From Halieaceae bacterium (GTDB lineage: Bacteria; Pseudomonadota; Gammaproteobacteria; Pseudomonadales; Halieaceae), in the NCBI GenBank assembly GCA_902518075.1, contig CABYEX010000053.1, forward strand, positions 1 to 5,905: a stretch of DNA of 5,905 bases, written 5' to 3'. Both the position numbers and the translations under genes were made by a program. The notes under the pieces are model-generated. The model did no database searches, was not told the DNA's origin, and saw nothing but the letters and a program-made list of their open reading frames with translations. Of the stretch, positions 1 to 5,905 are shown one piece after another; the first letter of the stretch is position 1, and each line of letters starts with the position of its first letter.

Positions 1-3000
1 TTGTCGCCGGGCTGAATGCGACGCTTCACGGCGAGGTAGACTTTGACGATCTTAAGCACGCCAGGCGCCAGATCATCACCGCTTTGAAGCTTCTCACGCT
101 TGATCTCATAGCGCTCTTCAAGCTGCGTGTTCTGCTCTTCAAGCAGTCGCTGGGCTGAGGCCAACTGGCTGTTGAGATCAGCATCTGAAAGCTTCAGCTT
201 GAACCACTGCTCGCGGTCGAGATCCGCCAGAACGGTCTTGGTCAGCTTGGTACCTTTACTGAGGCCGCCGCCAGATACGGTCGTCTTGCCTTCCAACAAG
301 CCGGCGAGACGCGCAAACGTCGCTTCTTCGTAAATACGGTATTCCTCTTTGAGGTCTTTGCGATAGTCCGCCAACTGCGCCGCTTCGATCTGCTTGGCGC
401 GCGGATCCTTCTCAAGACCGTCGCGGGTGAAGACCTGTACATCGATCACAGTGCCCTTGTAGCTAGAGGGTACGCGCAACGAGGTATCCTTCACGTCAGA
501 GGCTTTCTCGCCAAAGATCGCGCGAAGCAGCTTCTCTTCCGGTGTCAACTGGGTCTCACCCTTGGGCGTGACCTTGCCTACCAGAATGTCACCCGCATCC
601 ACTTCAGCACCGATGTAGACAATGCCTGACTCATCAAGCTTGCCCAGAGCACCTTCACCAACGTTGGGGATGTCTGCCGTGATTTCCTCCGAGCCGAGCT
701 TAGTGTCGCGCGCGATACAGGTCAGCTCCTGAATGTGGATCGTGGTGAAGCGATCTTCCTGAACGACCCGCTCCGAGACAAGAATAGAATCTTCGAAGTT
801 ATAGCCGTTCCATGGCATGAACGCGATACGCATGTTTTGGCCCAGCGCCAGCTCGCCCAGATCTACCGAGGGTCCGTCAGCAAGAATATCGCCGCGGGCC
901 ACAAGATCGCCGGGCTTCACAATGGGGCGTTGGTTGATACAGGTGTTTTGGTTGGAACGCTTGTATTTAGTTAGGTTGTAAATATCGACCGGTGAATCAT
1001 CGATGCCTACCTCTTTGGCATTGACCCGCACCACGATGCGGCTGGCATCGACTGAGTCGATCACCCCACCTCGCAGCGCGACCTCACAGACTCCGGAGTC
1101 TGAAGCGACGTAACGCTCCATACCCGTGCCAACAAGCGGCTTCTCGGTTTTGAGCGTTGGCACTGCCTGACGCTGCATGTTGGAGCCCATCAGTGCGCGG
1201 TTCGCGTCGTCGTGCTCGAGGAACGGAATTAGCGCCGCTGCAATCGACACCACCTGCTTCGGTGAGACATCCATGTACTGCACATCGGCTGCCGGCTTCA
1301 CCGTGAACTCGTTCATGTGACGCACGTTGATGAGGTCATCGACGAAACGGTCCTTGCTGTCGAGGGTCGCCGAAGCCTGCGCAATCACGTACTCGGCCTC
1401 GTTAATCGCCGAGAGGTACTCGATATCGTCGGTGACGACACCGTTAACCACCTTTCGATAAGGCGACTCGAGGAAGCCATACTCGTTGGTGCGCGCATAC
1501 GTAGCCAGTGAGTTGATCAGGCCAATATTCGGTCCTTCAGGCGTCTCGATCGGGCAGACCCGGCCGTAGTGAGTCGGATGCACGTCACGTACTTCAAACC
1601 CTGCGCGCTCGCGGGTCAGACCACCCGGGCCCAACGCCGATACACGGCGCTTGTGGGTGACTTCCGACAGCGGATTGTTCTGGTCCATAAACTGCGAGAG
1701 CTGACTGGAGCCAAAGAACTCTTTCACGGCAGCCGACACCGGCTTGGCGTTAATCAGGTCCTGCGGCATCAAGCCTTCGCTTTCCGCCATGGACAGCCGT
1801 TCTTTCACCGCACGCTCAACGCGCACGAGACCGACTCGGAACTGGTTTTCCGCCATCTCGCCCACGGAACGGACGCGACGGTTACCTAGGTGATCAATGT
1901 CATCGACCACGCCTTTACCGTTACGGATATCGACCAGGGCACTCATCACATCGACAATGTCTTCTTTGTCGAGCGTGGCAGAGCCGGTTTTGTCCTCACG
2001 GCCGAGACGACGATTGAACTTCATGCGCCCCACAGCGGAAAGGTCATAGCGCTCTGCCGAGAAGAACAGGTTCTGGAAAAGGTTCTCCGCCGACTCCTTG
2101 GTCGGGGGCTCACCCGGACGCATCATGCGGTATATCTCTACCAGCGCCTCGAGCACGCTGCGAGTGCTGTCCGCGGCCAGCGTGTCGGAAATAAACGGAC
2201 CGCAGTCGTATTCATTGGTGTAGATGGTCTCGATCGTCTCGATGCCCTTCTCACGGAACTCGGCAAGCAGCGCAACCGTAATTTCGGTATTGCACTCGGC
2301 CAGCACCTCACCGGTCGCGGTGTCCACGATATTTTTCGCCAGACGGCGCTCCTCGAGGTATTCTTCAGGCACCGAGAGCGCTTCAATACCGGCATCATCC
2401 AGCTGGCGGATATGGCGCGCGGTGATGCGACGGCCACGCTCTACGATCAGCTTCTTGCCGGCCATGATGTCGAAGGCAGCCATATCTCCCTGCAGACGCT
2501 TGGGTACCAGCGTCATGGTGGCTTGGCACTCTTCGCCTAGCTGGAAGGTCGTGGTCTCGAAGAACATGTCGAGAATTTCTTCGGAGTCGTAACCCAGCGC
2601 GCGCAACAGCACGGTCGCCGGCAACTTGCGACGACGGTCTATTCGCACATAGACGATGTCTTTTGGATCAAACTCAAAATCCAGCCAGGAGCCACGGTAG
2701 GGAATGACTCGCGCGCTATAGAGCAGCTTGCCCGATGAGTGGGTCTTGCCCCGATCGTGGTCGAAGAATACACCCGGAGATCGGTGCAACTGGGAGACGA
2801 TGACGCGCTCGGTACCATTGATGACGAAAGTACCGTTTTGGGTCATCAGGGGGATCTCCCCCATGTAAACATCCTGCTCCTTGATGTCTTTAATCGACTT
2901 CGAGGAGGCTTCCTTGTCGTAAATAATCAGTCGGGCTTTGACGCGCAGCGCGCAGGCATAGGTGGTGCCGCGCAGCACACATTCGTCAACATCGAACACG

Positions 3001-3245
3001 GGCTCGCCCAACGCGTAATCAACATATTCCAGCGCCGCGTTGCCGCTATAGCTGACAATCGGGAATACCGACTTAAACGCCGCGTGCAGACCGTGATCTC
3101 CACGATCCTCCAGCGAAAAACCGTCCTGAGTGAACTTGCTGTATGAATCCAGCTGTATCGCCAGCAGATACGGGATATCCATCACCTTGGGTAAGGAACC
3201 GAAATCCTTGCGGATACGCTTCTTTTCCGTGTACGAGTATGTCAT
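1..3245 (-). CDS. rpoB: DNA-directed RNA polymerase beta subunit RpoB (5' 1081 codons, truncated by window edge)
   Basis: RpoB forms one jaw of the RNA polymerase core and much of the active centre, and is the rifampicin target. I read the frame codon by codon from ATG (3245-3243) to the left edge and found no stop or frameshift; D1081 is the last full codon, inside KRRIQPGD, just before the expected K1082 (E. coli K1065). The start [16 protein letters not shown] matches the family, and an AGGGGAG Shine-Dalgarno lies 5 bases upstream. The rifampicin pocket is wild type: [12 protein letters not shown] ending at D521, then H531, R534, S536, L538, P569 and I577 (E. coli numbers plus 5). The NFEDSI motif gives E818/D819 (E. 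coli E813/D814). Residues 982-1014 hold a Gly/Lys/Thr-rich segment about 12 residues longer than in E. coli and resembling Pseudomonas. Roughly 275-280 residues should remain outside, followed by rpoC. Product identity is certain. Confidence 0.99.
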   Translation of the reverse strand, partial: MTYSYTEKKRIRKDFGSLPKVMDIPYLLAIQLDSYSKFTQDGFSLEDRGDHGLHAAFKSVFPIVSYSGNAALEYVDYALGEPVFDVDECVLRGTTYACALRVKARLIIYDKEASSKSIKDIKEQDVYMGEIPLMTQNGTFVINGTERVIVSQLHRSPGVFFDHDRGKTHSSGKLLYSARVIPYRGSWLDFEFDPKDIVYVRIDRRRKLPATVLLRALGYDSEEILDMFFETTTFQLGEECQATMTLVPKRLQGDMAAFDIMAGKKLIVERGRRITARHIRQLDDAGIEALSVPEEYLEERRLAKNIVDTATGEVLAECNTEITVALLAEFREKGIETIETIYTNEYDCGPFISDTLAADSTRSVLEALVEIYRMMRPGEPPTKESAENLFQNLFFSAERYDLSAVGRMKFNRRLGREDKTGSATLDKEDIVDVMSALVDIRNGKGVVDDIDHLGNRRVRSVGEMAENQFRVGLVRVERAVKERLSMAESEGLMPQDLINAKPVSAAVKEFFGSSQLSQFMDQNNPLSEVTHKRRVSALGPGGLTRERAGFEVRDVHPTHYGRVCPIETPEGPNIGLINSLATYARTNEYGFLESPYRKVVNGVVTDDIEYLSAINEAEYVIAQASATLDSKDRFVDDLINVRHMNEFTVKPAADVQYMDVSPKQVVSIAAALIPFLEHDDANRALMGSNMQRQAVPTLKTEKPLVGTGMERYVASDSGVCEVALRGGVIDSVDASRIVVRVNAKEVGIDDSPVDIYNLTKYKRSNQNTCINQRPIVKPGDLVARGDILADGPSVDLGELALGQNMRIAFMPWNGYNFEDSILVSERVVQEDRFTTIHIQELTCIARDTKLGSEEITADIPNVGEGALGKLDESGIVYIGAEVDAGDILVGKVTPKGETQLTPEEKLLRAIFGEKASDVKDTSLRVPSSYKGTVIDVQVFTRDGLEKDPRAKQIEAAQLADYRKDLKEEYRIYEEATFARLAGLLEGKTTVSGGGLSKGTKLTKTVLADLDREQWFKLKLSDADLNSQLASAQRLLEEQNTQLEERYEIKREKLQSGDDLAPGVLKIVKVYLAVKRRIQPGD

Positions 3246-3250
3246 CAGCA

Positions 3251-3257
3251 CTCCCCT
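3251..3257 (-). promoter_or_regulatory. rpoB ribosome binding site
   Basis: AGGGGAG on the minus strand, 5 bases before the rpoB ATG. It fixes the start at 3245 and begins only three bases after a 12-bp hairpin (3261-3288), which may keep this site free of other pairing. Confidence 0.8.
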
Positions 3258-3260
3258 GCG

Positions 3261-3288
3261 GTCTGTGTCGTGCGACCACAACACAAAC
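3261..3288 (-). promoter_or_regulatory. 12-bp hairpin immediately upstream of the rpoB ribosome binding site
   Basis: In the transcript the arms GTTTGTGTTGTG (3288-3277) and CACGACACAGAC (3272-3261) pair over 12 bp with two G-U wobbles around the loop GTCG. No U tract follows, so it is not an intrinsic terminator. Its position in the rplL-rpoB spacer matches the region where E. coli carries an RNase III processing hairpin. This stem is much shorter than a typical RNase III substrate, so processing is only a possibility; structural insulation of the rpoB ribosome binding site is another. Confidence 0.6.
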
Positions 3289-3302
3289 GATCAAAATTCG
3301 AA

Positions 3303-3318
3303 CCGGTTTCACAACCGG
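3303..3318 (-). promoter_or_regulatory. Small GNRA-capped hairpin in the rplL-rpoB spacer
   Basis: The transcript reads CCGGTT-GTGA-AACCGG: a perfect 6-bp stem closed by a GUGA loop, which fits the stable GNRA tetraloop class. It starts one base after the U tract of the upstream attenuator candidate and is followed by TTCGAATTTT. It may act as a second, weaker pause or stability element. Function is inferred from shape and position only. Confidence 0.5.
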
Positions 3319-3319
3319 G

Positions 3320-3349
3320 AAAAGGCCGGAGCGCCAATGCGCCCCAGCC
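3320..3349 (-). terminator. rplL-rpoB attenuator (intrinsic terminator-like hairpin)
   Basis: The transcript arms GGCTGGGGCGC (3349-3339) and GCGCTCCGGCC (3334-3324) pair over 11 bp, with two G-U wobbles and an ATTG loop, followed directly by TTTT then CCC. It lies 33 bases after the rplL stop. In E. coli a partial terminator in the rplL-rpoB spacer lets only a fraction of transcripts continue into rpoB, setting polymerase below ribosomal protein output. The strong stem and short U4 tract suit a leaky terminator of the same role. Structure is seen; partial termination is inferred by analogy. Confidence 0.75.
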
Positions 3350-3382
3350 CCGTTTCGGTGCGTAAACTTCAATAGCGCTCAA

Positions 3383-3766
3383 TTACTTGAGCTCTACCGC
3401 GCCGCCTGCTTCCTCGATCTGCTTCTTGATGTCTTCTGCTTCGTCCTTGGACACGGCTTCCTTCACAGGAGCGGGCGCACCGTCAACGACAGCCTTCGCT
3501 TCCTTCAAACCCAGACCCGTCACCGCGCGAACAACCTTGATCACGTTGACCTTCTTCTCGCCGCCAGAGGTGAGGATGACGTCAAACTCAGTCTGCTCTT
3601 CAGCTGCTGCGCCGGCGGCGTCGCCGCCAGCGGCAGGCGCTGCTACAGCAACTGCTGCCGCTGCAGAAACACCAAACTTCTCTTCCATTGCCTCAACCAG
3701 CTCGACAATGTCCATTACACTCATCTCAGCAATCGCGTCGAGAATCTCGTCTTTTGAAAGTGCCAT
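3383..3766 (-). CDS. rplL: 50S ribosomal protein L7/L12
   Basis: L7/L12 is the multicopy stalk protein that recruits and stimulates translational GTPases (EF-Tu, EF-G, IF2, RF3). The 127-residue product has the family layout: an N-terminal dimerisation and L10-binding helical domain (about 1-32, with [23 protein letters not shown]), a flexible Ala/Gly-rich hinge (about 33-57), and the C-terminal factor-binding domain from EQTEFDVIL to the end, including [15 protein letters not shown]. It is six residues longer than the E. coli protein, and the extra length is in the hinge ([14 protein letters not shown]). The ATG follows a GGAG site by 8 bases. The gap from rplJ is 43 bases, so the two genes are co-transcribed and probably translationally coupled. 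The stop is TAA. Confidence 0.98.
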   Translation of the reverse strand: MALSKDEILDAIAEMSVMDIVELVEAMEEKFGVSAAAAVAVAAPAAGGDAAGAAAEEQTEFDVILTSGGEKKVNVIKVVRAVTGLGLKEAKAVVDGAPAPVKEAVSKDEAEDIKKQIEEAGGAVELK

Positions 3767-3809
3767 GTCTTAATCTCCGTTAAATAGATACAGGGTGAGG
3801 TCGAGCATG

Positions 3810-4340
3810 TCAGGCCGCCTCTTGTTTCTGATCTCGAACTGCCGCCATCACGCGGACCAACTTGCCTGGAACCTCGTTCGCTGTGCGAACCAGCTTCACA
3901 ACGGGCGCCTGCATGACGCTCATCAGTGATGCCAGCGCCTGCTCCCGGGTGGGTAGCTTGGCCAACACATCGATTTGTTCGGCTCCGAGTAGCTGGCCGC
4001 TAACCGACAGTGCCTTCACTTCAAACTCCTCGTTGTCTGAAGCGAAATCCTTGAACAGTCGTGCCGCTGCGCCCGGATCCTCCATCGAGAATCCAAACAG
4101 AGAGGGGCCTGTGAGGGTGTCAGTGACACACTCATATTCAGTCCCTTCCAGTGCCCGTTTGGCAAGCGTGTTTCGCACCACCCGGAGAGTGATGTGATTT
4201 TCGCGAGCCGAGGCACGCAGAGCAGTCATGTCATTCGATGCGACCCCGCGCGCGTCGGCGATCACAAGCGAAAGCGCACTGGCGGCTGTCTCGTTGACTT
4301 CAGCGACGATCGCTTTCTTTTCTTCGAGTCCAATAGCCAC
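3810..4340 (-). CDS. rplJ: 50S ribosomal protein L10, GTG start
   Basis: L10 anchors the L7/L12 dimers to 23S rRNA at the base of the stalk, and in the L10-L12 complex represses its own mRNA. The 176-residue product begins (M)[14 protein letters not shown] and contains the N-terminal RNA-binding domain with [13 protein letters not shown] (about 52-64) and GPSLFGF (about 78-84). The C-terminal helical part after about residue 130, with [26 protein letters not shown] split across helices, carries the L7/L12-binding end. It is about 11 residues longer than the E. coli protein. The start codon is GTG (4340-4338), preceded by AAAGGAG with 8 bases of spacing; no ATG nearby fits the family start. 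It lies downstream of a structured L10 leader and 43 bases before rplL. The stop is TGA. Confidence 0.97.
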   Translation of the reverse strand: MAIGLEEKKAIVAEVNETAASALSLVIADARGVASNDMTALRASARENHITLRVVRNTLAKRALEGTEYECVTDTLTGPSLFGFSMEDPGAAARLFKDFASDNEEFEVKALSVSGQLLGAEQIDVLAKLPTREQALASLMSVMQAPVVKLVRTANEVPGKLVRVMAAVRDQKQEAA

Positions 4341-4376
4341 TTGGCTTACTCCTTTCGTGGTTGTTCAGGCCGCCAC
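4337..4376 (-). promoter_or_regulatory. Translation initiation region of rplJ with two competing CCAC/GTGG pairings
   Basis: The Shine-Dalgarno AAAGGAG (4355-4349) lies 8 bases before the GTG. Just upstream of it is CCAC (4360-4357), which can pair either with GTGG at 4376-4373 (upstream, 12-base loop) or with GTGG at 4340-4337, which contains the start codon and would enclose the Shine-Dalgarno in the loop. Each pairing is only 4 bp, so a regulatory switch is speculative. Confidence 0.3.
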
Positions 4377-4390
4377 TACCGCTGCGACCC

Positions 4391-4528
4391 CCCTCGGTGA
4401 TGAACTGCCTCACCATCTGCGTAGGCAACCGATCAATGTTCGTTATTAAGGCACTGCATTCAGCGCCGCCTACGGTCTTTGACAGCCTTTGGCGTTCCGC
4501 GAGGTTGCCCACACTTCCCTGCAAAGAC
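4391..4528 (-). promoter_or_regulatory. L10 leader: autoregulatory mRNA element for rplJ-rplL
   Basis: This is where the L10-L12 complex is expected to bind and repress rplJ translation. Four helices can be drawn. First, GTCTTTG (4528-4522) pairs with CAAAGAC (4481-4475), extended by CAG/CTG across a bulged T. Second, abutting it, CGTAGGC (4474-4468) pairs with GCCTACG (4426-4420). Third, nested in the second, GGCGCTG-AATG-CAGTGCC (4467-4450). Fourth, GGTGA (4414-4410) pairs with TCACC (4400-4396). The unpaired TTAATAACG and GATCGGTT stretches between helices are where a kink-turn-like L10 site would lie. The closing segment, GCCTACGCAGATGGTGA, resembles the E. coli leader as I remember it (CTGCGTAGACGGTGA). 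The helices are directly visible; protein binding is established for the family, not shown here. Confidence 0.82.
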
Positions 4529-4536
4529 TTACAAAG

Positions 4537-4565
4537 CGGGCAGAGCTCGAGTTGCGCTCTACCCG
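4537..4565 (-). promoter_or_regulatory. 10-bp hairpin upstream of the L10 leader
   Basis: Arms CGGGTAGAGC (4565-4556) and GCTCTGCCCG (4546-4537) pair over 10 bp with one G-U wobble around a 9-base loop. It is followed by CTTTGTAAG, not a proper U tract, so termination is unlikely. It lies between the U8 element and the leader helices and may be the 5' domain of the leader or a processing stem. Confidence 0.55.
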
Positions 4566-4618
4566 ACCTCCGTAAAAAAAATACGGGGGTCAGCGACCCC
4601 GGGCTCGCGCCCGAGGCC
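4565..4618 (-). terminator. Alternative hairpins with a U8 tract just after rplA (possible attenuator)
   Basis: Three structures compete in the transcript. A: GGCCTCGGGC-GCGA-GCCCGGGGTC (4618-4595), 10 bp with two wobbles and a GNRA loop. B: GGGGTC-GCT-GACCCC (4600-4586), 6 bp, with T8 (4581-4574) four bases downstream, which looks like a weak terminator. C: GACCCCCGTA (4591-4582) with TACGGAGGTC (4574-4565), 10 positions with one mismatch, placing most of the T tract in its loop. A and C can coexist, and both exclude B. A begins 12 bases after the rplA stop. The predicted default is read-through. Whether B ever terminates is unknown. Confidence 0.5.
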
Positions 4619-4630
4619 TCAATTCACTGC

Positions 4631-5326
4631 TTAAAAATCGATCGCGTTATGGTCGATCGTGACACCGGGACCCATAGTGGTAGACAGAGTCACCTTGCGA
4701 ACGTAGACACCTTTTGTAGAGGCCGGCTTGGCCTTCTTGAGGTCAGCCAACACGGCGATAAGATTGCCCTTGATCGCATCCGGCTCAAAACTAACCTTGC
4801 CGATCCCGCCGTGGACAATGCCATTCTTGTCACTGCGGAAACGCATCTGACCGGCCTTGGCGTTCCGCACCGCAGCCTCGATGTCCGAGGTCACCGTGCC
4901 CGTCTTAGGGTTGGGCATGAGTCCACGTGGACCTAGCACCTGACCCAGTGTGCCGACAACGCGCATGGCATCCGGCGAGGCAATCACGACGTCAAAATCC
5001 ATCATGCCGCCCTTGATCTGATCGGCAAGATCTTCCATGCCAACAAATTCTGCGCCCAGCTCTTTCGCCTTATCGGCGCTCTCGCCCTGAGCAAAGACCG
5101 CTACGCGGACCTCCGCACCTGTGCCGTGAGGCAGGGTCGTCGCGCCGCGCACGCCTTGATCCGATTTGCGCGCATCAACCCCGAGGTTGACCGCCACTTC
5201 GACGGTCTCGTTAAACTTGGCAGTGCCAAATTCCTTGATCAACGCGACCGCTTCATCCAGCGGATAGCTCTGGTTAGCGTCCACCTTTTCACGGAAGGCG
5301 CGCACTCGCTTGGATAACTTAGCCAT
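4631..5326 (-). CDS. rplA: 50S ribosomal protein L1
   Basis: L1 binds 23S rRNA at the mobile L1 stalk, helps move deacylated tRNA out of the E site, and acts as translational repressor of rplK-rplA. The 231-residue product is close to full family length (E. coli 234) and collinear with it: [16 protein letters not shown] at the start, [19 protein letters not shown] and LPHGTG in domain I, then [28 protein letters not shown] (shown here as two overlapping conserved blocks, [10 protein letters not shown] and [15 protein letters not shown]) in domain II, and [17 protein letters not shown] with STTMGPG near the C-terminus. The ATG shares one base with the rplK TGA (TGATG), and GGAGGG inside rplK lies 9 bases upstream, so translation is probably coupled. 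The stop is TAA, 290 bases before rplJ. Confidence 0.98.
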   Translation of the reverse strand: MAKLSKRVRAFREKVDANQSYPLDEAVALIKEFGTAKFNETVEVAVNLGVDARKSDQGVRGATTLPHGTGAEVRVAVFAQGESADKAKELGAEFVGMEDLADQIKGGMMDFDVVIASPDAMRVVGTLGQVLGPRGLMPNPKTGTVTSDIEAAVRNAKAGQMRFRSDKNGIVHGGIGKVSFEPDAIKGNLIAVLADLKKAKPASTKGVYVRKVTLSTTMGPGVTIDHNAIDF

Positions 5327-5760
5327 CAGTTCACGCCCTCCGTCTCGATACCTGCAGAGCGGGCACTACCTGCGATGGTGCGCACCGCAGCGTCCATATC
5401 AGCTGCCGTCAGATCAGGCCATTTCTGGTTGGCCACTTCCTCGAGTTGTGCCCGAGTCACTTTGCCCACCTTTTCGGTGTTCGGACGACCGGAACCGCTC
5501 TTAATGCCGGCGATCTTCTGTAAAAGGATCGAAGCCGGAGGCGTCTTCTTGATATATGTAAAGGACTTGTCATTGTAGACCGTGATTACCACCGGAATGG
5601 GCAGGCCTGGCTCAACGGCCTGTGTATCGGCATTGAAGGCTTTGCAAAATTCCATGATGTTGACCCCTTTTTGGCCCAGCGCGGGGCCTACCGGCGGCGA
5701 GGGATTCGCCTGACCGGCCGGGATCTGCAGCTTGATATAGCCGTCGATCTTCTTAGCCAT
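5326..5760 (-). CDS. rplK: 50S ribosomal protein L11
   Basis: L11 binds the GTPase-associated region of 23S rRNA, contributes to factor-dependent GTP hydrolysis, is needed for RelA activation, and is part of the thiostrepton site. The chosen start, ATG at 5760, gives 144 residues beginning [16 protein letters not shown], the usual family start; AGGAG lies 8 bases upstream. An in-frame ATG seven codons earlier is rejected because that Shine-Dalgarno would then be inside the gene. The N-terminal domain has [17 protein letters not shown], with P22 and P26 of the thiostrepton site intact, and FCKAFN. The C-terminal RNA-binding domain includes [16 protein letters not shown] and [14 protein letters not shown]. 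The TGA stop overlaps the rplA ATG by one base. Confidence 0.98.
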   Translation of the reverse strand: MAKKIDGYIKLQIPAGQANPSPPVGPALGQKGVNIMEFCKAFNADTQAVEPGLPIPVVITVYNDKSFTYIKKTPPASILLQKIAGIKSGSGRPNTEKVGKVTRAQLEEVANQKWPDLTAADMDAAVRTIAGSARSAGIETEGVN

Positions 5761-5785
5761 GTTGCTTTCTCCTGGGTTCAAACGC

Positions 5786-5830
5786 CGTTGTCGCGACTAC
5801 CTTTGGCAGCAAACACGCGGGCTCCCCATC
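5786..5830 (-). promoter_or_regulatory. Candidate L1-binding operator in the rplK leader
   Basis: The transcript contains GATGGGGAGCC (5830-5820), then CGCG (5819-5816), an unpaired TGTTT, GCTGCC-AAA-GGTAGT (5810-5796) and CGCG (5795-5792). This folds into two short helices separated by a one-sided internal loop. L1 operators in other bacteria are described as two helices around an asymmetric loop that mimics the L1 site of 23S rRNA, and the rplK leader is where that operator is known in E. coli. The fold is weak in places (two wobbles) and I could not align it with the rRNA site, so this is a candidate. Confidence 0.4.
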
Positions 5831-5832
5831 AT

Positions 5833-5848
5833 CGCCACCGGGGTGGCG
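5833..5848 (-). promoter_or_regulatory. Short GC-rich hairpin in the nusG-rplK spacer
   Basis: CGCCAC-CCCG-GTGGCG is a perfect 6-bp stem with a 4-base loop and no U tract after it. It lies directly before the candidate L1 operator and may be part of the same leader fold. No function can be assigned. Confidence 0.4.
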
Positions 5849-5856
5849 TTAACATC

Positions 5857-5881
5857 GGGTCAGGTCGCGTTGGCCTGACCC
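5857..5881 (-). promoter_or_regulatory. Perfect 8-bp hairpin just after nusG
   Basis: GGGTCAGG (5881-5874) pairs with CCTGACCC (5864-5857) around a 9-base loop, six bases after the nusG stop. The nusG stop itself is within a palindrome, CCTGATCAGG (5892-5883), whose CCTGA could compete for the same TCAGG. GATGTTAACG follows instead of a U tract, so it is not an intrinsic terminator. It may protect the nusG 3' end or mark a processing point. Confidence 0.55.
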
Positions 5882-5887
5882 ACCTGA

Positions 5888-5905
5888 TCAGGCTTTTTCG
5901 ACCTG
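5888..5905 (-). CDS. nusG: Transcription antitermination protein NusG (last five codons and stop)
   Basis: Only QVEKA followed by TGA is in the window. The same five residues end E. coli NusG, and nusG precedes rplK in the conserved secE-nusG-rplK order of proteobacteria. NusG binds RNA polymerase, promotes processive elongation and contacts Rho or ribosomal protein S10. The spacing to rplK is 127 bases, enough for a leader. The call rests on the short C-terminus plus gene order. Confidence 0.85.
   Translation of the reverse strand, partial: QVEKA

Noticed and set aside
1640..1700. Rifampicin-resistance substitution in RpoB
   Set aside because: All main pocket residues (Q518, D521, H531, R534, S536, L538; E. 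coli number plus 5) are wild type.
1890..2540. 216-codon open frame on the plus strand inside rpoB, plus several shorter plus-strand frames across the window
   Set aside because: They are antisense to rpoB and other conserved genes, have no family resemblance or convincing ribosome binding sites, and are expected by-products of GC-biased codon use on the minus strand.
3073..3372. 99-codon minus-strand frame spanning the rplL-rpoB spacer and the rpoB start
   Set aside because: It starts at TTG without a good ribosome binding site, crosses the terminator and hairpins, and overlaps the rpoB N-terminus in another frame.
4537..4565. tRNA-like element (GGTAGAGC followed by a stem)
   Set aside because: There is no acceptor stem, anticodon arm or T arm around it; the resemblance is limited to a few bases.
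5761..5781. Seven-residue N-terminal extension of L11 (MNPGESN)
   Set aside because: L11 proteins start at MAKK, and the AGGAG site lies between the two ATGs at the right distance from the second.
5857..5881. Intrinsic terminator after nusG
   Set aside because: The stem is perfect but is followed by GATGTTAACG, not a U tract.
1..5905. Mobile element, CRISPR array, phage or defence genes, or another novel system
   Set aside because: The genes are contiguous core ribosomal and polymerase genes in conserved order, with short spacers and no foreign insert or direct repeat arrays.

Overview
The window is a stretch of the conserved nusG-rplKAJL-rpoBC ribosomal protein / RNA polymerase cluster, and every gene in it lies on the minus strand. 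In the direction of transcription (high to low coordinates) it holds: the last five codons of nusG; rplK (L11); rplA (L1), overlapping rplK by one base; a 290-base structured region ending in the L10 leader; rplJ (L10, GTG start); rplL (L7/L12); a 137-base intergenic region with three hairpins; and the first 1081 codons of rpoB, which runs off the left edge uninterrupted. No mobile element, CRISPR array, tRNA, rRNA or accessory gene was seen.

The proteins point to a gammaproteobacterium outside the enteric group. RpoB aligns closely with remembered E. coli and Pseudomonas sequences. Around residues 982-1014 it carries a longer glycine-rich segment of the Pseudomonas kind, about 12 residues longer than in E. 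coli. A Pseudomonas-like or related marine gammaproteobacterium fits, but the genus cannot be named from the sequence alone.

The genes work together as an expression unit for the ribosomal stalks and the catalytic core of RNA polymerase. L11 and L1 form the L11 and L1 stalks. One L10 carries several L7/L12 copies as the factor-recruiting stalk. RpoB is the polymerase beta subunit. In the E. coli paradigm, L1 represses rplK-rplA through the rplK leader, the L10-L12 complex represses rplJ-rplL through the L10 leader, and an attenuator between rplL and rpoB lowers polymerase expression relative to ribosomal proteins. Sequence correlates of all three can be seen here: a possible L1 site upstream of rplK, a well-formed L10 leader, and an 11-bp GC-rich hairpin followed by four U 33 bases after rplL.

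The coding content is ordinary and I found no undescribed system. What deserves a second look is the RNA structure between genes: mutually exclusive hairpins with a U8 tract just after rplA, a cascade of three hairpins before rpoB, and a short element near the rplJ ribosome binding site that can pair with the GTG start codon. No convincing sigma70 promoter was found in any of the gaps.
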